Source of the DNA: Dioscorea cayenensis subsp. rotundata
Lineage: Eukaryota > Streptophyta > Magnoliopsida > Dioscoreales > Dioscoreaceae
DNA: 64,000 nt
Direction of reading: 5' to 3'
NCBI RefSeq assembly: GCF_009730915.1
Contig: NC_052475.1
Span: 30,503,016-30,567,015, forward strand
A program made the position numbers and the translations under genes. Positions 44,701 to 57,416 of the stretch are shown one piece after another. The number at the start of each line of letters is the position of its first letter. The stretch's first letter is position 1. The notes below the pieces were generated by a model, which worked only from the letters and a program-made list of their open reading frames with translations, was not told the DNA's origin and ran no database searches.

Positions 44701-46591
44701 TTTGTTTTAAAAAGGAAAAACAATAAAATTAGAAAATGATGTAAATATAACCATTTGTTTAATATCTCCAAACGAGTGATTACAAATGAGCCAGCCATTT
44801 GTAAGGGTTTTTTTTTTTCAAATATAAAAATGACTAAAGCCAATTATCACTATTAAAAATTGAATTAAATTGTAAATTACTTATAAAAAAACATTTGAAG
44901 TGATTGGGCAAAATAAAAAATTAATAGAAAACATGTATATGAAAACAATCACATATAGCATCATTTATCTCTGAACACTATTAGCAAACAAAGAACAACT
45001 CAATCATATTCTATCCTAACTTAGCAGAAGGAGCCAAACAACCATGATTTATTAAAGTTTTGTTTCTTTTGTTTTTGAGAAAGGGAAAATTAATGAAATA
45101 ATATTTAATCATTTTTACTAACGGTTTATTAGTTTTGCGTTTTTTTATATAAGATGTTCGTGTATTTGTTAAAAAGATGGATTCGAATCTCAATTTATAT
45201 AAGGTGAGAACATAGATATGTTTAAATAATAACTTTATGTTTATTTACACCCATGTCATGGTTTGTCTAGATTTCGTTAAAAAAAATTAATAAATTCCAA
45301 TCATAATACAATTAATTAGAAGAAACTTATACATAAAAAAAAAGAATATTTTTGTTCATGTTATTAACAAAATCAATAATCAACATTACAACAAGCATTT
45401 AAATCACTATAATTTTTTTTAAATAATTCAAAATACACAAAGGGCATTTTTAACAATATATTGCATGTGTTTTCAAAACCCTTGTACTAACTAAGCAGTT
45501 GTTTAACTAACAATGAATAGGATAATGGTTCTCTTTTCTTTTTAAATCAAAATTAACTGAAAATAAAACCAGTGGATTGCATGCTAACAGTACTATTTAA
45601 TTATAAAAATAGGGAAATGAAAAACAGTGAATTGCATGCTAAGAAGCACTAATTTCCAAATAGTGATTATATGATTGTAAGAAATGTTCTTTTTCTTGCT
45701 AGCTTTGTGATGATGATGATGATGATGATGCCATTTGGGTTCTTGTGGGACGTTGATGTCTTTACGCGTTTGAACCTAACTCTTTAAGTAAGAAACAAGC
45801 AACTAGCAGCAATAATGTCCAAATTCAATTTATAAAAGAGATTAAAAAAAAAAAAAAAACCAAATTCAAACAAATAAAACTTTCTTATTATGTTCTTAAA
45901 TTCTCTGAGTGTATGAGCACACAACACACTAATCAAACTCAAAACCAACCAAATGATGCTCACTTTGATCACTATCTGATATCTATCCATCACACATCCT
46001 ACAAAATTATGCTTTAGAATTTGGAGTAGAAAGAATAAATTCCCTTAATTTTTTTTGGTTCAATGTTTTAAAAGATAATTATTCCTCTTTAAATGAATTA
46101 TTGAGAAGAATAAAAAGGGGCATATAAGAAGAAAAACATGGGACCAAAAAGAAAAATAAAGGGATTGATTATTCCTACATCACAAGACTTGAACCACCCA
46201 CCATCTCTCTCATCATGGATGGTTGCATCAAATGAAGAACCTTGTGCTTACTTAAATTCCACCACCACCATCACCAAATTGAGGAATATAATTTCATGGT
46301 TCCCTTCTCTCTTCTTCTCTCATGTGGGTGAGATGGATCCCTCAATGAAACCCCATCACTGCCTCTAAGAACAACAACCCCCCACTTGCCCCCCCTTACC
46401 CCTAATTAAACCCCAATTATTTAGCCTAAATATTTATCCTCTATACCTATGTACCTCACATTATAACATTTTTACTTTGCATGTAATAAAAAGAGAAAAC
46501 AAGAAAGAACACTGATTTCACTAGAACAAAACAAGCAAGGAAACAATGATAGACAAAGCATCTATCTATTTTTAATGTATCTAAATTCAAT
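40923..46591. other. F-box gene 5' region, then gene-poor spacer
   Basis: 40933-41669 is an inferred 5' UTR intron, and 41670 to about 41860 the first exon with (CT)n. Beyond this the sequence is AT-rich with (TA)n tracts (42455-42475, 43555-43576, 44071-44086), a G13 run near 42737-42749 and a GC-richer block at 42770-42900 with TGGGCC-like motifs. A MITE lies at 43306-43547. No credible gene is seen; 46138-46368 is an open frame without family features. Confidence 0.55.
43306..43547. mobile_element. Small MITE with CATCATCTAGGGAC-type ends
   Basis: About 242 bp. The left end CATCATCT matches the complement of the right end, and an inner inverted pair built on CGTCCCTAGATTT / AAATCTAGGGAC extends the terminal repeats. 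Two internal copies of CCATCGGATGA...CGGCT occur. There is no coding capacity. Superfamily and target duplication are unclear. Confidence 0.6.
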
Positions 46592-48108
<1,517 letters not shown>

Positions 48109-48319
48109 CTAGAAGAATGAGAGAGCTCTGAGGAGAAGGCGATCAAAAGAGAAGTTAGTGTGATAGAATGAGTGACAAAAAAGACTCCGGAGTTGGACAA
48201 AATTTATAACTGGATTGGATTGGAGGGAGATATAACCGTTGGGATTTTGAATTTGAATTAGAGTGGGAAAGTAGCCGTTTGAATTTTGAATTTTTTTTTT
48301 TTTAATTTTTTGTGGGGGT

Positions 48320-48375
48320 GTACTAGTATGGGTGGGCCATGGGCCTATTACGTCATGTGCTTTATATTTTATATG
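48320..48375 (-). promoter_or_regulatory. Alpha-tubulin upstream region with TGGGCC/TGGGCT elements
   Basis: About 230-280 bp upstream of the ATG are two TGGGCC-type (site II-like, TCP-binding) elements, a TGACGT core (in reverse) and a further TGGGCT. Such elements are typical of growth-associated plant promoters. Function is inferred from motif type only. Confidence 0.4.
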
Positions 48376-48701
48376 GGCTATCCGTCCATTCTTTGTTTGG
48401 TATTTTCTTTTTAAATTTTTTTTTTTAATCTTGTCAGTTAATCTAAAGTTTTTTCAACATTTTTCATTTTTGCGGTCACTCACATTATGTACTCTTACAT
48501 ATAATTTTTTTTCCACTCATTATAGCACTTAATATGTCGATAAACTAATTATTTTGTGTTTAAAATAGATTATCATTTCATTTTAATAGTAATATTTTGC
48601 AAATAGTATTCAATATCTATAAAAAAAAAAAAGTTAAAATGTCTAGTATCCAATATTATCCTTAAATTTTGATATCTAAATATGATTAATATTATCAATA
48701 T

Positions 48702-49105
48702 TGTTAAGAATATATATGTTATAAATGTAAAGATAGTAATAAGAATAGAGAGCCAGAGTATTTACCAAAAACCCAAAAACCCTGAAGAATTAAGTTCTTC
48801 TTCTTCTTTCTTCTTTTATTTCTCTCTTTTCTTTCTCTTCTCTATATATTTTTAAAGTATACAAAATGAGGGGGTATTTATAGGGTTACAAGAGTTGAAT
48901 GAACGCCCAGGATCGATTCGATCCGACGGTCCAAAATACCCTGGTTGGTGGAATAGTAACAGTACCGGCGGCTGCTACAGTACCACGTGGCGGCTGCTAC
49001 AGTGTTGCGCCTGCTACAGTAATATCTAGAAGTTGCTATGGTAATGCCGTCTGCTACAGTGAAATTGCTACAGTATGCATCCATTAAAAATATTTGTTTA
49101 TAACA
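48702..49105 (-). mobile_element. Solo LTR (404 bp)
   Basis: Starts TGTTA and ends TAACA, a perfect 5-bp inverted terminus, flanked by the 5-bp duplication AATAT at 48697-48701 and 49106-49110. On the minus strand a TATAAATA box lies at 48875-48882, placing promoter motifs (repeated CTACAGT, seen on the plus strand at about 48974-49075) upstream of it. No internal domain or second LTR is nearby, so it is a solo LTR fossil. Lineage (Copia or Gypsy) cannot be told. Confidence 0.75.
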
Positions 49106-49199
49106 AATATGATTAATTTGACCCTTTTTAACTTTACAATAGCACACTAGTTGAGAAAAACAACAAGAGAATTCACACGTCTTTCTAATGAGATTCTAT

Positions 49200-50034
49200 G
49201 GGTGCGTTTGATACGCAGCTAACTACAGCATAAACAGTATAGAACAAAACAAAAAGTTGTGGTACAGCACAACTATTTGTCTTGTACCATGTTTGATATT
49301 CTATGGATAGCTTTTCGAATACTGGACAAAAATACTATAAAATTACTTCTAATACCCTTTATATCATCTTATATTTATTTTACAATAAACAACTTCACAA
49401 TAAGATATGTTTGCAATATTTTAATTAATTTTTTATAATTAATCAATTTAGTAAATCATAATTATATTTTTTAAAAAATTTCAAAATATATGCAAAATTA
49501 ATTTTTTGTTAAAAAATACATGATAAATTCCGTTAATATATCAATCAGTTAAATAATATTATTTTTTATACGAGATTGCTAATATATTAATATATCTATG
49601 AAAATCATATCTATGATTCAGGATATATGATATAAAGAGATTTATGTTTATTTTTTATACAATTTAAAATTTTAATTTTTAAATTGAAATACTAAAAAAA
49701 TTTATGTTAATTTTTATGATTTAAAATTTTAATTTTAAGATATTGATCTTACATTTAAAAAATATTATATTATTAAAATTGATTAGCGTCGTGGACTTGA
49801 TGAGCGTCGTGGGATGTGATATACATGATTGTATTTTTTATTCTTTATTATAGGTAATTTAGTCTTTAGTTGTGCTGTACCACGATAAAACTTTTGTACC
49901 GAGGTTTTGATCGTACAAAAATTTCAACTCTGACATCTTCTTGTGCAGTACTTTCAACTTTTTAACAAACCAAACAAAGAACAAAAGAAGTTGTGTTGTG
50001 TTGTACCTCAAAATTTTGCTTATCAAACGGACCC
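49200..50034. mobile_element. Non-autonomous TIR DNA transposon (835 bp)
   Basis: Ends GGGTGCGTTTGATACGCA (left) and, reverse-complemented, GGGTCCGTTTGATAAGCA (right), 16 of 18 identical. Subterminal inverted copies of TGGTACAGCACAAC occur near 49260 and 49868. Both flanks read TAT, a possible 3-bp target duplication, which would fit a Harbinger-like origin. There is no coding capacity. Confidence 0.72.
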
Positions 50035-50398
50035 TATAGTTATTTTTCATGAGATATTTTCAATTAATAAACGGGGTATTCTTTTGTTGAGAAAGCACGG
50101 TTACTCTTAACAAGGGAGTTGGTTGATACCAATTTAGTTCACTTAAAAGGTTAATCTCATCAAACCAAGACACAATATAACACACAAGAGATGAGTAAAG
50201 AAATAATAGAAGAAATATTTCTCTCCGCACTCTAAAAAATATTATTTGTTTTTGAAAAAAAAAAAACAATCTTCAAGATAGAAAAGTGATGTAGTTCAAA
50301 ATAGAAGTATAAAATTTATTTTTCTTCCACGTAAAAAACCGAAAGGTTCATATTTTTCTAACTAAATGATTGATTGTTTATAGCTTGTCACATTTATA

Positions 50399-50400
<2 letters not shown>

Positions 50401-50456
<56 letters not shown>
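50401..50456 (+). repeat. (TAA)n microsatellite
   Basis: About 19 uninterrupted TAA units ending just 10 bp before the large Mutator-like element. Likely highly polymorphic. Confidence 0.9.
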
Positions 50457-50466
50457 GTTTTTTAAA

Positions 50467-50804
50467 GAGTAATGCTATATCTGCCGAAGGAGTTACACAA
50501 ACTGATTGCACGAATGACGTGGCATCCACGTGTTCGTGCACAGTTCTAGTGTCAGCCTTATATTAAATAAATAAATTAATAACAATTAAATCAAATCTGA
50601 TGAAAAAAAGAGAGCATCAAAGTAGGGCATCTTCTCCCCGTGACCTCTAAATCTCCTCCTATACTCCACTAGGGCTCTCTTCTCTTTTCTCACCGTGGCA
50701 TTCTCCGCCCACCGGCGTCGAACCCAGCTAGGGCTCTCTTCTCTTTTCTTGCCGAACCCCATCAACTTTATATCTACCTCTCTTAAAACATACTCTCTCT
50801 TAAA

Positions 50805-50839
<35 letters not shown>

Positions 50840-53800
50840 CCCTAGCTGCCGCTCTCCGGTGGCTAGCCGCCGGAGTGTCTCCCACCTCAGATGCCGCTCT
50901 CCGCCTCCCTAAGCTCTCCCGTGCCCTAGCCCGCAGAGTTTCTCCGACCACGGATGCCGGTCTCCTCACTCATACTTCTCCCTGAATTCTGATTATGGTG
51001 AGAAATTTGTTCATGAGTTGGTTTTGTGTATATATGAAACCTACTTGATTAACAAATTATTAAGTTTCTTGCATTACATGTTTCTAATGTATTTTGTTTG
51101 TTGTACATAATAGGGATGATTTTGTTTGGCGATGTTCCTATACCTTCAGGCATTTCATGTGGTGATGAAGCTATTAGTGTCGAGACAATTGAAGTTGCAT
51201 ATGCATAAATGCTTTTATTTATGTTTGGCTGTTGTGAATTGGAACTCCTTTTGATTGTGAAATTGTTGATGGCTTATAATCAAATTTCTTCAAAAGGTGC
51301 ATGTTGTTGATGCTTGAATGCTTGCACCATTTTTGATAATTTTGTGTTTGTGATTTCCTTTCATTATAATAGTTTAAAAAAAAAAAGTCAATCTTTGATC
51401 TATTTATTTATTAAATTATGTTCTTTAATATAGTCTTGGTATATATATTGATTGGGTGATCATCAGGAACATGAAAGATAGATTCCTCAAAAAAACATAG
51501 AAACCAGTTATGATAACTTTCTCTATTTGTGTTTGATTCATCAGTTTATAAAAGATGATAACTTTCTCGATTTGTGCTGTATGGTTTTGAAAACTAAATA
51601 GAATGGTTTCGTATGGTTTTCTGGATGCATCCTTTGTGTTGTTTGTGTAGTATGGCTTGATTCAAGCTTTGTGTTCTTCATGAATGCAAAGTTGCTGTAG
51701 TTTTCATGATTTTGGGAACTTTAGTTGATGCTGATTAGAGATGTCTGTTAAAGGCCAATTACATATTCAACTGATTACTGTTTAAATTCAATATTACAGA
51801 CCAAATATAGAATTCATTTTGGTCAAGAAAAATACAGAATTCAAACCTTGCATTCCAGAATTGATCTCATATACATTAGCTTCAACAATTTTTCAAATTA
51901 TTCATAATACAACTCTTAGCATTATACAACTTCAAAATATGCATTTCAGAATTATCTCATACTACAACTCTTAGCATAAAACAAAACTTCACAGTGAATT
52001 GGTATACCTGAACAAGAAATCAGCCTGCAAAGATGAAATATCAATAATAATAACACAAAAGAATCATTTTGTTGGTATACCTGAACAAAGATGTATACCT
52101 GAACAAGAGACAGCAACCCTTGATTTCCATCATTCTTATGAACATAAAAAATAAAAAATAAAACAACTCCTCCCAAAGCTTTTTAAACAAGAAAAATATA
52201 AAATCCTCAAAACTAAGAAGAATACCATATTTCAAGTGTTCTCACCAATTGCAATTTGTTAAGGAATATGACAATGATTTTCAACAGATTTCTCTACCCA
52301 AATTCTCAATAGTGCAAGAAAAAGACAGATAAATACATCTAATCACATGGTTGAGCAATAACTTTTAAATAAACATGTTTCAAAGACAACAATAATTCAA
52401 AGCTGTATATCCTAAACTATATATCAAAACTTCACACTGAATTGGTCTTTAAACCAATCTAATCTAAATTTAAAGGTCAGAATCAAAATAAAGCACAAGT
52501 AAATGGATTTACAAAGCTAATAAAAAATATATAGCAATGTAACTCCTTGACTTGTTTCTCATATGCCCCAAGTTCCGATAGTGCTTGTTAACATTATCCG
52601 CTTGAAAATTATCAATTTCTTCGTGGAAATTAACACAATCTTATATTTTCAAACAGTGGAAGAACTAGTAAACAAAATGAATGACTGATAAATTTGAAAG
52701 CAAGTAAGCTTGAACTAAATCTCAAAATCACTTCCTCAATAGAATAGAAGCTATGACTGATAAATTTGAATGTACAACAATAAACAATAAGAAACATAGA
52801 ATCATAGAAACATAGAAAGCAAGCAAGCATGAATTTCAAGCACATCCATGTCTATTCAGAGACATATGCATGATGAAATCCATTAAGTTTGATGGCTCAG
52901 ATGTGCATAATCTCTATTAGGGACGAACATTGAATCGATGGCTGCAGCAGTAGTTGCCACGCTAGTCGATGTTAGGTTGCGCCTCAACACAGCCATTCCC
53001 TCCAACACCACTAACACCCCTCTATCCCTCAACACCAATTCCCTGCAGTAGCATATGAGTGGCGGTTGCCTACTGAGGAGCAGGCCGTCCAAGCCACTAC
53101 ACCACTGCTACAGAGACAAAGGAGAAGCAAAAAAGAGGAGAAAATGAGAAGAGAAACGCTATATGAGACGAAGAGATTAGATTAATACTATATTCGCTAA
53201 AGGAAAGGGAGACAAGGAGATGAGGAGAGTTAGGGCCAAAGCGGGAAATGACGAGAGTGGGAGATGATGCGACTAAAATCAGGGCTAAGGCACCGGACTG
53301 AAATTAGGAGGAGTAGGGTTCTCGGCGGCGGAGGAGGAATGGCAGAGTTCTCGGCGAAGATGAAAAATTAATTAACTAAAATATAATCACACACACACAA
53401 GTGAGATGGGTTCAGAGATGACCTTGGTGGTGCGATGATAGGTTCAAAGATGATCGGAGTTGGCTTCGGTGAAGGGGTCATCGTCTGCAGGACTTGGTTG
53501 CCGCCGGAGAAGGGGTTCGAAGACGATGAAAGGAGTCGGCGTCTGCATCGTTGTTGGTGATGGGTCAGTGTCGGTAGGGCTAGGATGGCACCAAAGAAAA
53601 GGGGTTCGAAGATGATGAATTGTGTCGACGTTGGTGTTGTTGTCAACGTCAGTGTTGGGGTTCGGTGAGAAAAGAGAAGAGAGCCCTAGTGGAGTATAGG
53701 AGGAGATTTAGAGGTCACGAGGAGAAGATGCCTTACTTTGATGCTCTTTTTTTTCATCAGATTTAATTTAATTATTATTAATTTATTTATTTAATATAAG

Positions 53801-53890
53801 GTTGATATCGGAACTGTGCACAAACACGTGGATGCCACGTCGTTCGTGCAATCAGTTCGTGTAAGTCCTTCTACAGATATAGAATTACTC
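50467..53890. mobile_element. Mutator-like element with long TIRs (3.4 kb), apparently non-autonomous
   Basis: A perfect 9-bp target duplication TTTTTTAAA lies at 50458-50466 and 53891-53899. The inverted repeats, about 229 bp each (50467-50695 and 53663-53890), begin GAGTAATGCTATATCTG (left) and, reverse-complemented, GAGTAATTCTATATCTG (right), with about 90% identity along their length. The 2.97-kb interior lacks any mudrA transposase frame I can recognise. It has a (CT)n tract, a GC-rich left part (50850-50990) with a splice-like donor and a downstream AG, and a GC-rich right part (53280-53650). This could be a Pack-MULE holding copied host fragments, or a deletion derivative. Confidence 0.9.
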
Positions 53891-54032
53891 TTTTTTAAAG
53901 CGAGAAACAAACACCGACTATAATCAAATTTTACACATTTATGATATTTGTAAAATTTGATAATTAAATACGGAGAATTACTACACTCAAAACCTTTTTA
54001 CATGTTTTTTGTTTTTACCCAAAAAAAAATCT

Positions 54033-55241
54033 TGTAAGTTAAGCATTAATAGTACGACCCTAATTGATTGAAACCTCTTGATTGCAGGTGCAACATGGAA
54101 CCTGTCACGGTCCTCCCGATCGCACCAACCATCACCGTGAGATGCTCGTCACACCACCAAGGCGCCGAGGCAACCTCCAAGGATGCCTATGAAGTAAACA
54201 AGGCAAACAAGCATACAAGCATCATCAAAGACATCATGACCAGGGTCCAAGAAGTTTCAGAAGGAACAAGCTTAAGACAAAAAACTAGGGAGAAAAGATA
54301 AACTCTCAATTAGAATGAATCCGAGATACACCATGAGCCACCTGACACAGCTAAGAGCTTCACTCCCCCAAGGAATGAAGGTGAACAAAGCCCTTGAGAG
54401 CTAGCTTTACTCCAAGTGAAGCCAAACTTGCCCAAGTTCTCTAGCTGCCATCTCAAGAGGAAGGAGAGGGATATTTATAGCCAAACCCTCTCAATGGATA
54501 AGGGAACCGACCCTTGATCCAATGGCCAAGATATGCTAAGTTGTTCAATCACAACAAGCACGGTGCTACAGTGCAAGAAAACACACTGCTACAGTGCACC
54601 AGACTCAACCGGCCACCATCAGGATCGTACTATAGTGCCGCATAACGGTACTGTTCACTTGATTGGTAACGGCCTCGGTATCACCCTGCCGATGCGCCCC
54701 AGCCTGCCGGTAGCGCCAGCCTATCCGCACAAGAGTGCCGATGCTCATCGGTAGTCAGTCTGATACTCGGTCCTTTCTCTCGGTAAAGACACTTGATAGC
54801 GCCCACGCGCCTCGCGTCATGCTGGCCCACGGCTACCTAAGAGCTCCCACTCTGCCCATCCAATCCGCGGATCGACCGTACAAGTATATATCGACCGTAC
54901 CGCCGATACTAATGCCGATCTGGCTCCTTTGGCCCATACTTAGCCAAATATCTATGGTCATGAGATCATCCCAGTCACTTGGTCGCGATCCCATCACCAC
55001 GCGCATCACGCCATGCGCGCTGCCTAGCGAGCTCCCGGTAATGTGCGGCACCATACCCGCGCACCTCTTGCTCGGCACCCCCGGTGGGGAATCTTAATCA
55101 TATGCGGCACAACCCGCACATAGGCCACCGGACGACTAACGTCTTGTTCAGACTTGAAGTTTGATCTATCTTGGCTTCATCGGTCATCCTCTCTCGGCAT
55201 GGAACCATCCTCCGCCGAGCGCATAAAGTAAAACCCTTACA
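54033..55241 (-). mobile_element. LTR-like GC-rich block (1.2 kb)
   Basis: Ends TGTAAG and CTTACA are perfect 6-bp inverted termini. A minus-strand TATAAATA at 54472-54479 precedes a CT-rich leader, with CTACAGT motifs upstream, the same arrangement as the LTR at 48702-49105. GC content is far above its surroundings. No convincing target duplication (AATCT versus AAACC), no internal domain and no second copy are visible. It may be a solo LTR or only resemble one. Confidence 0.4.
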
Positions 55242-57416
55242 AAACCTCATTAGCCATTTGAAAATCTTAGATCCTTCATTGGCTACGTCATGGCTTATAT
55301 CATTTTGTTTTATTTTTATTTTCTCTTGTTGTTTTCTCTAATAGCTGAGTACTATTATCTTTGGTTTTTGGCCAATTATTTATTGGTTTTTTAATGCATT
55401 GTGGTACATCTACATTTATACAAAAATAAAAAATATGAAAATCATGGTGCAAAGTTATGATCTAAACAACCAGCCCTGATTGTATATGGACTATGACTAA
55501 CACATTATTAGCTTGATGATAATACCATTAATTTTACAAGCTAAGATGACACAAAAGCATCCAACTTTGCCATCTTCTTCCAAATCTAATCATGCTTACT
55601 ATTTCCTTTCCACTCACTAGACCCATTCTCTATTCTATTCTTAGCGCATGATGTAATTATTACAATCATTTTTTTCCAATCTTTTCAAAAAGTTAATCTC
55701 ATAACTATAAACCAGATAGTTTGCATGCTCTTTACAACTACTGATCAAACAAACTAAATTAGTTAAATTAGCAATACATGTACTTCAAATCTAATTAGAA
55801 TAACTTGTCCTAATTAGAAACTATACTCAAATTCATTAAATTTTCCATTCAAACTCTCCCATATTGTTAAATATTTTTAATTAATTAGAAACTTATTGAT
55901 TAATCAGGATGAAAACAAGTAAGAAAACAGAAGAAAGGAGAAGATGGTCGGAAGATGGTGGAACAAGCCAAATGTACTTTTAAAGTTACTTGGTCATGTT
56001 CATGTAGAGTGGTTGGGAGAGGATATCATGGACAAGGCTCAAAAAAGGTTCAAATAATGACTTATTTGAATACCTTAATTACTTGATTAGGAGACACTTA
56101 ATATTCCCTTAATTGGAAAATGGAGACATGGGTCCCTTAAATTAGGCTTTTTAACAATTAAATTCTAGTGACATTAACTAAACCATCTAAGTCTAGCTCT
56201 TTCTTTTATTTTTTTATTTTTAAGAGCTTATTCAAAGAATCAAACTATTAATTCAAAGTGTGCCTAGGCTGAGATTGGAATCGTGTTGTAGGTTTTCTTT
56301 TTTTTTTTAAGACAAATAATTAAATGTGTGGTGTTCATGTTTAGTCTAGTCATGAGTCATATCTTACGGTCCATTTGGATCAAGAAATATAAATGATAAT
56401 GGAAAAAAAACCCTCCATTTGGATGATAGAATAGGGATGGGGATGGGAATGAAGAGAATCGAAGGGGGATGGGGATGGGAATGGGAATGGGGCAATGAAT
56501 AGAATGAAAACTTTGTTTTATTAAAAGGATAATTTTTTAGGAAGAGAAAAAGTAAAATGATGGGATTTGAAGAAATTACCTTCATATCCTTTAAAATAAA
56601 ATAAGTGATATAAAAATATTTAAATGATTTTAATTTTTAATGTATTTCAAATGTGATTATTTATTTTAATAATATAATTAAATAGTTTAATTGTAAATTC
56701 ATTTTCTTAGTCTTGCAATATTTTTTTTTAGTTTTTTAATTAATTACTTAAAGTAAATATTTTAATTAAATATTTTAAGTTGATTAAATTGATTAATTAT
56801 ATTTTTTAATTCAAGCTAAATAGTACTTTATTAAATCTAAACATCCAAATATATAACCAAACTTATGGTATAATTCATACAACACATCACACACAACAAT
56901 CCTGCAACACACTATACTCACCTTACTCAGGGGTGGACCCACATGGGTGACAGCCGGGGCTGAAATAACTCGGTCAAAAATCAGGTGACTCGGCCGGTTT
57001 ACTAGAGAACCGATAATTAACCCGGCCGGGTATAACCGACACCTGAGCCAATGGAAGTGATATTTTAATTTTAATTTTTTGTTTTTTTGAGTCCCGATGA
57101 AGCCTAGGGTGAGAGGGTTATCATTAGATTTTTTTTTTTAAAAAAATTATATATTTTTAAATATTAAATTTATATTTCAGATATTTTAAAAATTAAGAAA
57201 AATATATAAAATAAAATTTTACATATCACTTTTATTTAATTATATTTTTAATTATTAAAATATAGATTATATTATTTTTTCTATTATTAATAATTATTAT
57301 ATTTTTTTTAATATTTTATTATTAACCCCGGTTTAACCCCGGTTTGATTCGATCAAACCCATAAACTCTTGACCACTTAGCTTGACTGGGTTAATACCGG
57401 GCCGAATCTGACTACC
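55242..57416. other. AT-rich spacer with G-rich tract and repeat remnants
   Basis: A G-quadruplex-type tract lies at 56464-56492. 56936-57412 contains CGG-rich patches at both ends (for example around 56990-57050 and 57325-57410) that may be remnants of a small transposon; clear paired termini were not found. No gene is seen. Confidence 0.45.

Noticed and set aside
46138-46368. 76-codon frame downstream of the alpha-tubulin gene
   Set aside because: No motif, no homologue recalled, AT-rich context; likely chance or tubulin 3' flank.
50695-50985. 96-codon frame at the left of the large Mutator-like element
   Set aside because: Includes a (CT)n-encoded Ser-Leu run; may be captured 5' UTR, but no protein family is recognisable.
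54068-55097. Several 73-120 codon frames in the GC-rich block
   Set aside because: No family similarity, no splice structure; the block has LTR-like ends and is better read as non-coding repeat.
56936-57412. Possible transposon with CGG-rich ends just before the ABCB fragment
   Set aside because: Terminal repeats and target duplication could not be matched, so no element is called.
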